DNA of 64,000 bases from the NCBI RefSeq assembly GCF_000002235.5, contig NW_022145543.1:1-64000 (forward strand). Reading direction: 5' to 3'. A program made the position numbers and the translations under genes. The notes beneath the pieces are model-generated. The model was not told the DNA's origin. It did not search any database and was given only the letters and a program-made list of their open reading frames with translations. The stretch comes from Strongylocentrotus purpuratus (taxonomy: Eukaryota > Echinodermata > Echinoidea > Camarodonta > Strongylocentrotidae). Shown here piece by piece: positions 56,648 to 64,000 of the stretch (the stretch's first letter is position 1; the number at the start of each line of letters is the position of its first letter).

Positions 56648-56720
56648 AACTTTGGCGTCCAACTAATGTGACCCGATTCGAAGACGGGTGCTTTCAAGAT
56701 TTAAACAATCTCTTTGCCAT
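56648..56720 (+). pseudogene. Copy B exon 10 relic, second copy
   Basis: Same inserted A and TAA stop, without the compensating deletion, so 73 nt. Confidence 0.88.
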
Positions 56721-57082
56721 GTACGAAATAGAACTATCATGTTATGCTTCCTTCTTTTAAAATTGTCAAAAATAAAATAAAGGATATTGCAAAATATACT
56801 AGTCTCATTTTTAATGATTCAGATCCATTCCATATAATGCATTATAGAAAGAGACATTACAGGAGATAATATATTAATCAAAGGCTCCTTTCCTTTCATA
56901 TTTGCTCTTTTCATAGAGTATTGCTAGTATGTTGAACGCTCTTATTCACATTTTATTACAATTCGGATTTTCCCCTTTAATAAACATTCTCTTCCCAGCT
57001 ATTTCTTTAACTTACGTATCATGATTATTTCAATATTCTGTAGTCTCTCGGATTTCATGAAATTATAATTTTTTTCCTACAG

Positions 57083-57157
57083 CAACCTGAAGAACAACTT
57101 GATTACGGAGTTTAGCCCTGGGACATTTAAGGATCTCGGAAATTCATTTCAGAGATT
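57083..57157 (+). pseudogene. Copy B exon 11 relic (LRR 5)
   Basis: Open, splice sites kept. Confidence 0.85.
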
Positions 57158-57434
57158 GTAAGTAGACACATTCTAACCAATTTGTAAGTACACTGTTGTA
57201 CGGCTAAATCTGCTGAATGACTTTAGTAAGAGAAGTTAATTTATGTAATGCCATTTTGGGGTTGTTTGTATTTTACAAAGAACACAACGAAACAAAGAAA
57301 TTTGTTATTCATTTGTCAGCACTTTATAACAGTTTTGTAGACTTATATGAAAATATATGCTTTTATGTATGTATCATCAAAATGGTATATAATCAACATC
57401 AAAACCGTCACAAACCACTTGTTATCGTTTGTAG

Positions 57435-57509
57435 AATCTTGAAGTGGAACCAATTAACATCAATAAACGCTTCTCTGTTCTACGGGATCGAAACAGAATT
57501 GCTACGGGC
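57435..57509 (+). pseudogene. Copy B exon 12 relic (LRR 6)
   Basis: Open, splice sites kept, identical in protein to copy A as far as I read it. Confidence 0.85.
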
Positions 57510-57864
57510 GTAAGTAATATCGACTTTTTAATTGAAACTTTAAAGCTCTGTTGCACCCATTTTTTTTTCTCTAATTATTATCATGTTTTACACGATATTA
57601 GATGGACTGAAGCCTTAGTGATATTGATTTTTGTTTTATTATTTTTCAATGCATCCATAATTCTCGGGGACTTTCTAAATTTAACATTGTCCTGGGGGAG
57701 GAGTAATAGTCTTATATAGGGGGTCATTGTCCGCTGGTAATCATCCTGGTGTGATTGTACAGGGGGTTATTGTCCTATAACCCATTGATGGTATTACTTT
57801 TACGAAAGTAGTTGCGACCGTGTTATTAAAATCGTAAAAAGCAGAAAATGCGTTATAATAAAGA

Positions 57865-58205
57865 TATAGTGACTGTTATTAGAGGAATAGTTGTATTATA
57901 GGCTCAAAGGGGACCCCCGAGAGCCCATAAAACAACTATTCCTTGAATATTGAAGCAGTCATTATATTTTTTATATACCGTAAAAATGGTCATAGAATAC
58001 ATGTGCGACTTACTAATCATGGTAATCAAGTTTGTTTACGCTATCGAGGTATGTGTTGAAAACTTGCAGGTAGACCTAGTCTTCGAATATTTTTACAGAG
58101 AATTTCACGGAACTTTTGGTGTTCTTGCTGTCCGCAGAATTAATCAAGTCTTGTAATTGATCATCATCAAGAACTTCAAATCTAGGAAGAGTCTCTTCAG
58201 CCATT
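57865..58205. mobile_element. Hairpin MITE and coding remnant in copy B intron 12
   Basis: Counterparts of the MITE and minus-strand frame at 22597-22937; here the frame has a stop after FED. After about 58290 copy B skips roughly 2 kb present in copy A, including exon 13. Confidence 0.65.
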
Positions 58206-58376
58206 TTTACCTTATTTGGAAATAAAATAAGGTTTAGAAACTAAAAAATCGGAGATTACATGTCGATCTAGGCCTACAATCGAGATCGGCGGTCATCTGC
58301 GCTCATCTGTCATCTGGTTGTTGTCACAATTCATATTTTGGGCTATTTTTTTAAAACTTATTGTTTCATTACACAG

Positions 58377-58454
58377 AGGCAAAACATCCTTGAGCCCCAA
58401 ATCTATCCCACTTTATCCTGAAATCTTTGAAGGCCTGGACAGTTTAATTGCTAT
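58377..58454 (+). pseudogene. Copy B exon 14 relic (LRR 8)
   Basis: Open, splice sites kept; it is followed by intron 14 sequence to about 58800 and then by the post-gene flank, so the 7TM exon has been deleted. Confidence 0.85.
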
Positions 58455-58989
58455 GTAAGTCAAAATTTTGTTTTGTCTTCTTCATTCTGTATATCATATC
58501 TGTCTCGCCCCCCCCCCCTCTCTCTCTCTCTCTCTCTATCTTATAAAGGGTTTGCATTTGGGTTAACGCTTGAAAAGAAAATGATCAAACCCAGCCATGT
58601 ACAATTTAACTGGTATTTATGGTACTAAGAATTTACATACACAGCATGAAGGCTGAATTATACTGCATGATTTATGAAGTGAAAATGCATGTTAAATCGA
58701 AGATTTATTTTGATTCGTAGAATTCCTATTTTGTGATCGTACAATTATTTTCTCTTCGTAAAATATCATTTTCTAGGTGTTCGATGTGTCAGAATTACCC
58801 GATTTTATGAGATGATCATCATTGTTTGAATACAGATTGACACAATATTTTGAGCTTTCCTTAAATCAATGGACTAACTAAACCCTTTAAGGGTGTTTAG
58901 CAGGGATTTTTCAACTGCACGTAGCTAAGAGAAATTGTTTTTTTCGGATTTTTGCAGCTAAACAAGCAGATCAGCGAATCAAGTCATTG

Positions 58990-59414
58990 TAAAGAACGCG
59001 TCAAGTAACATACATAATCTTAAACGGGATAAGGAAAAAATATGATAAGACGCACACATTGAAGGAGGAGAGCGTCATTCGCATTTGGTATACCAAAAGA
59101 AGGAAAATAGCGAACTAATAAGGGTATAGAAGACGTCCAGGAACATCATATAATTACTTCCATTCGGGATGAAGCAAAACATATTTCAATAGCGGGCAGC
59201 GAAGTAGAAAAGATTCGCATTTTAGCAGCTAATGAAGCGAAGCAGCGAACCAATCAGCGAACAGAAAATCTCCAGGAACTCATATATATCATTTCGGCAT
59301 AAAGCAATATTTTTAAACCATACACAGTCCAGGACAGAAGTGATTTTTGCATTCACGTCACATTTATTTCACATCAGGTACTGTTGATGTGGGTCTATAC
59401 AGAGAACACTGAAC
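58990..59414 (+). promoter_or_regulatory. Promoter and 5' UTR of copy C
   Basis: Collinear with 1-345. Keeps one full ACCAATCAGCG box (59249-59259), a weaker first one (GAACTAATAAGG near 59113), and ATATATATCATTTCGGCATA near 59283. Confidence 0.5.
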
Positions 59415-62400
59415 ATGCGACTTCAGATGATATCCGGCGTCCTTCTGCTTCAAATTCTTTTACATCAAGGTAAGACGACATTTGAAAACCATTGACAGCG
59501 ATTTATTAACATTGTCACAATAATTTATCTTTTTTTTTCTCTTGATTTTCTTCGGACATACCTTGTTTTCGTGTCGATCTGTTTTAAATTCCCTTATATC
59601 TAGGCATGGACATATCACGGATGGACATTCATCGTTAACGAATTCATTGTGGTTGTCTCCGTCAATGTCGTCTCAATAACATTCCGTACAATTTTCTTCA
59701 CTTTGATCCCATGAGGGTCACCAATAAGCCGGGAAAGAATCAAGAGAGTGATTTTACGCATGTTAATCTACATGCGCAGAAGATAATACATCGCTTAAAT
59801 TATGGGAAGTCGATGTGCAGTTCTGGTTTATAATCAGAAAATGTTGTTCGTATACTGTATTTTATTTAGAAAAACATGTTGATATTACAAGATAGAGGTT
59901 ATATTTGGATTGGTTGTGATTTAAAATCCTGTTTCCGCCACTTTCCTCATAATCCTTCAAAGTTGCAACGTTCATGGCTTATAAAGATCATGGCCTTGTA
60001 ATTGTTTTATAAGGTCATGGGTGTATGCGAAAGTGTGCGAATCATTAATAATACATTTCATATCCCCCAAATCGTCCGCTTTTCAACTTTGCTGTTCCCC
60101 ATTGGGGATGTTTTTATTTAAGACACACTCTTACAGAGCACACCATCCAAACAAAGCCCAAGAGATGGAAACTGCTCCTTTGTCAATGACCGAAAATTCT
60201 ATTGCAGTCGTTATTGTTAAAACAGCTGAATGTTCTCATTAAGATGCACACAATCAGAAGGCGGTGACTCTCATTGGATCAAAGAAAAAATCACGTCGAA
60301 TGTCCATCCGTAATAGGTCCATGGTTTACCCAAAGGATCGTAATTCCGGAAAAAATATCAAGTTGATTATTCGGAATGTTCATATTTCCGAAACTATAAA
60401 AGAGCGTTTGAAATTCCGAAAATGAAATACGCTTCACTTTTTAGAAGGTTCTATAATTTGGAAAATGCTGATAATGCTGATGATGATTTACGTCATTTAC
60501 ATGGCGCAATATTCAGGTTAAAATATTCAATGGGTTTTTTTTTTTAAATGTGAAAATATGAACCAGCAGCAGTATGAACCCGATTTTCTTTTCGGAGCTG
60601 CGAACCTCCCTTCATAATTTTTTTCTTTCACACATGTTTACGATTGTATCATTTGTAATTTGAATGGAATTTCTTCTTCAATGCGTCACTCTTTTTTTTT
60701 TACATTGTCTTGTTCTTTTCTACTTTATCTGTATTTCCTTCCTGTTAAATGCTACAATTTTGCTTTTTATCTTTACAGTTCATTGTTTGTAATAATGTAA
60801 ACCTATGTTGATTTCGCATGGAGCATTTGCTTGAAATCATTTTATAGGCACATTTAAAAGGCAATCTAACCTTTGTATTACATGAGTTCGTTTGTATGAA
60901 GCAGAAAAATAAGAGATTGAAACAGAAAGGCAAAACCTTGAAAGAAATCGTACCTTTGATATGAAGGATATAAATCAACAAATCTATGAGATTCTCAAAT
61001 TAGCAATTTGGTTAGTGCATTGTGACGTAGTCACGGACAACTTTCCCATTTGTCATGTACACAAATATTTTTAATTTCTGTTTTCTCCTAAGCCTTCTCC
61101 CTTTGGCACAACTCAAAGGATATTATGGATAGCATATTATTACAGTTCCTCTAAAAAACAAAAGACCTTTTTGAGTAATACATTTAGGAAAATAAATGAC
61201 ATTTTAGTCATACAGCGAGAGCGCCATTGTCTTGACAATTTTCTAACCGTCTAAAGTAAATCTACAAAGATATTAGATGACTGAACAAATAAACAAACAG
61301 ATATATAAATAAATCATTAAATAAACAAATAAATATCAAGTTACAGGAGCTACGCAGGTCAAGGCATCATGTGAATGTGAGGTCATGGAGGACTATCTGA
61401 CAACCCTGGTGTCACCAGACTTTCCTGATCATTACCCACCGAAGACTCGGCGAGAATGGAGCTTCGACATACCCCCTGGCGCAATGGTAGGTCTATCAAA
61501 AGAAAACGATGTTGTCGACATTATGGGCACCTCTAGAGACTTGTATATTTGAAGGCGGGGTAAGGGGCCCTGACAGATTTTCGATTACCAGAAAAGGTTA
61601 TTCAAAACAAATTATTATGGATGAGTAACTCTTACTCTTAAGTGCTTGTTCGCACAAACTGCTATGTTGCTTTGTATTGGATTCTAAAGATTTCAACCAA
61701 TCTATTCCAGCTTTATATCAAGATAAACGTGTTAGGGCCACGATATCCCCTAATGCAAACCAGGGCGCCTCAAAAAAATATTTACTTGCTGAACCATAGG
61801 GTACGTATAGCCAGTTTAGATGTTTTGGCCCTCCAGAGGTCAGGGTGTGGATACGCCAATAATTGGCACCAAAATTGCATGTTGTACGAAGCACATACCC
61901 TAAAAGAAAACAAAACTAAACAAATAAATACATTCATACATATATACATAAATTCGGAGCAATATCACCTACTGGGTTAAAATATACGAAGAAATGTTTT
62001 AATCGTTGTGCTATCAATAACAGAATGATGGGTGAATTATTTTCAAACATGACCTTGTCATCATAAAAAGTTCTTAAGTGTATCAAAAAGTTCATGATAC
62101 ATCGAAGAGGGTAAAAGAATTCCATTTTAAGTTTTGGTTATTTTCCTAGATTTTTTTTTTCGACGAATATATTTCAAAGGAGTGGTAGGCCTAATTTTAT
62201 TTTTTATGAAACTTGCTATGCAGGGTCACATTAAGGTCAACATCCTCCAGGTAGAACATTTTTGGGATCCTCTTACCCTGACACACAGCAGCGAAACTGC
62301 ACACGGCACTAACGTCACAACCTTCCCATTGGTCAGTGGTAATTTGACGTCACTTCTACTGCCAGAGGGTGTGGTGACGGTTCGCTTCTGCAGTGACGGG

Positions 62401-62452
62401 TTTCTCTTACATCCTGGTTTTGCCTTTGAAGTCAGGACGCTTCGTGTAAATG
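59415..62452 (+). CDS. Receptor copy C, exons 1-3 (partial gene, continues past the window)
   Basis: Exons 59415-59469, 61347-61486, 62224-62452, same lengths, phases and splice sites as copy A. Product starts MRLQMISGVLLLQILL, then a CUB domain (SCECEVMEDYLTTLVSPDFP onward). No stop or frameshift. The last 100 bp of the window match copy A 8960-9066, so exon 4 (LDLa 1) should begin about 45 bp outside. Whether the gene is complete cannot be told here. Confidence 0.85.
59470..61346 (+). other. Copy C intron 1
   Basis: 1.9 kb against 6 kb in copy A. Contains the inverted-repeat element at 59605-60322; from about 60600 it is collinear with copy A 5190-6357. Confidence 0.65.
59605..60322. mobile_element. 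Copy C-specific inverted-repeat element
   Basis: Ends CATGGACATATCACGGATGG and complement of CATGGACCTATTACGGATGG, both running into ACATTC; about 26-bp imperfect TIRs. No target duplication found and no transposase. Not at this place in copy A. Confidence 0.6.
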
Positions 62453-62539
62453 GTATTTTCTATTTAGCTATAGTTTAAAACAAATTATAAGTGTTAACAA
62501 TCATTGCATTATTGATGGATATACACAGAGGCGGCCCTC

Positions 62540-63640
62540 CCGGGGGGCAAGCACCTGAAAAGTGCCCCATTTTGCAAAGGAAAAGTGCTCCTTTAACTTT
62601 GTAAGAAGTGCCCCTTTTTACATAGGAATGGTGCCACTTTTACTTTGACAAGTGCCCCTTTTAATTTGTAAAAGTGGCCCTTCCCCTTTTCAACTCTGAT
62701 ATAAAGTGCCCTTTTATTTTCACACGTGCCCCTTTTCCTTCGACAAGTTCCGTTTTTTTCAAAAAGTGTCCATTTTCCATTCTCATATGTGCCCTTTTTT
62801 TATTTCTTTAGTAAGTGCCCCTTTTTAGGTACTAAAAGTGCTCTTTTTTACTTTTGATAAGTGCCCCCTTCACCTTTGATAATTGCCTCATTTGCATTTG
62901 AGAGGTGCCTCTAATACTGTGACAAGTGCCCCTTTTCCTTTGTAATAAGTGCTCCTTCCCCTTTTAACTACCCCAATTCTAACTCGGATACGCGCATCTT
63001 ATATTTTCACATGTGCCCCTTTAACTTTCTAATAAGTGCCCCGTTTCCTCATGAAAAGTGTCCCCATTAACAAAAGAGCCCCTGCCCCTTCTCATAAATG
63101 CCCCTTTTCATCTATGGTAAATGACCCTTTTCAGGTACGAGAAGTTACTCATTTTCTCTTCAGATAAGTGCCCCCTTCACCTCCGATAAATGCCCCTTTA
63201 TAATCTGATAAGTGCCCATTTACTTTCAACAAATGCACATTTTCCTTTATTATAAGTGCCCCTTTTTCATTCACAGAAGTGCCTTTTTTATATCTGGCCG
63301 TTGCCCACTTTTAGGTGAGATTAGTGCCTCTTTTCACCTCTGATAATTTCCCTTTTAACAATGATACATGCCCCTTTTCCTTTTTATTACGGGACCTATC
63401 CCCTTTTCATAAATGCCCTTTTCGCCTCTTATAAATGTCCCTATCAAAATCTGATGGGGACCCCTTTTCCGTCGACAAATACCCATTTCCTAATCTCATG
63501 ACTGACTTTTTTCATCCCTGTCGAGTGCCTCTTTTTGAAGATTTAAGAATTGCCCCATTTTTACCACTGATAATTACTCTTTCTACTTTGACACATGCTC
63601 CTTTTCTTTTCTGATAAGTGTCCCCTTTTCGCCCCCCCCC
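62540..63640 (+). repeat. Expanded AAGTGCCCCTTTT minisatellite in copy C intron 3
   Basis: Over 40 imperfect 22-30 bp units (AAGTGCCCCTTTTCCTTTGA type). Same intron site as 7790-8270 in copy A, more than twice as long. Confidence 0.85.
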
Positions 63641-64000
63641 CCACCACTCAGTGTCATTTAGGGTACGCGTATGCATGTTCCCTCCCTCTGAAAGAACCCC
63701 CCCCCCCCTATCTCCGGTGTGTAAAGTCAATACGTGCCGGATTGTGTGTGTATTACAGGCCCCTCTATCGGAGATTTTGGGGATTCGAATGCGGTCCCTC
63801 CGAGTGGGGCGGGGGGATTTAGCCCATGGACAAGACCTTTTGAAAAAATACCAATATTTACAATTTACTCTTGTTGATTCTAGAAACATTAAAAGGACTG
63901 AAAACTTTTTTATATTCAATCTCTGTTAATTAAGTATAATATGTACTAACACGCCTGTTGCTGTTGTTATTTTTTTGCTGATGATCATGTTCTTGTTTTT

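Larger units (their letters stand above)
55968..57008 (+). repeat. 520-bp tandem duplication carrying exon 10
   Basis: Units of about 520 bp from 55968 and 56488, near-identical across exon and introns (a C deletion in the first exon copy is the difference I noticed). Confidence 0.9.
28311..58800 (+). pseudogene. Receptor copy B, decayed paralogue
   Basis: Exon relics with copy A order and splice sites: 44590-44729 (2), 45243-45471 (3), 45806-45964 (4), 47571-47678 (5), 52973-53141 (6), 54753-54821 (7), 55287-55358 (8), 55504-55575 (9), 56128-56199 and 56648-56720 (10, twice), 57083-57157 (11), 57435-57509 (12), 58377-58454 (14). Exons 1, 13 and 15 are absent. Stops: TAG 45252, TGA 53095, TAG 55535, TAA 56144. 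Cysteines 198 and 230 of LDLa 2 became Tyr. It cannot make a membrane receptor. Intron 1 and intron 5 have been enlarged by mobile elements. Confidence 0.9.

Noticed and set aside
57217..57719. Frames across exon 12 of copy B
   Set aside because: Read-through of a true LRR exon into intron; already covered by the exon relic.

Overview
This is animal nuclear DNA, most likely from an echinoderm and probably a sea urchin. The evidence is small phase-matched exons in an AT-rich background, one complete 15-exon gene for a leucine-rich-repeat GPCR of the relaxin-receptor/GRL101 type with a CUB domain at its N terminus, (ATT)n-tailed non-LTR retroelements, tRNA-derived SINEs, and foldback transposons built like the sea urchin TU elements. 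The species call is inference; the gene and element structures are read from the sequence.

Layout. Three tandem paralogues of one receptor gene, all on the + strand, fill the window. Copy A (promoter from about 1, CDS 346-26715) is complete. Its 15 exons join with matching phases into one 834-codon frame: signal peptide, CUB, two LDLa modules, a cysteine-bearing LRR cap, eight one-exon LRRs, a hinge and a 7TM domain. Copy B (about 28300-58800) is a pseudogene. I find no exon 1, exon 13 or 7TM exon; exons 3, 6, 9 and 10 carry stops or frameshifts, two LDLa cysteines are lost, and a 520-bp tandem duplication has doubled exon 10. Copy C (from about 59050) has an intact promoter and exons 1-3 and runs off the right edge just before its exon 4.

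Between and inside the copies is a dense, often nested, set of mobile elements. Some insertions are proved by comparison with the paralogue, which shows the empty site. These include a 1.44-kb foldback element with palindromic iterons (17661-19101, 6-bp TSD, empty site at 53967-53972); a 4.0-kb foldback element whose ends are arrays of a 53-bp monomer (39472-43487, 6-bp TSD); a MITE nested inside another MITE (9477-10928); a hAT-like element with 8-bp TSD full of a GCGAGCGAGC satellite (37402-39283); a rolling-circle-like element holding two near-identical 1.2-kb tandem units (29826-33796); a retroelement insertion with inverted 5' end (34341-35036); and a 5'-truncated non-LTR reverse transcriptase with intact catalytic motifs (35341-36773). 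A 3-kb block in copy B intron 5 carries eight copies of one 15-bp motif in both orientations.

Functionally the only host gene I can support is the receptor family. Copy A, and perhaps copy C, would be expressed at the plasma membrane; ligand and tissue cannot be read from the sequence. No bacterial-type system, CRISPR array or rRNA gene is present.
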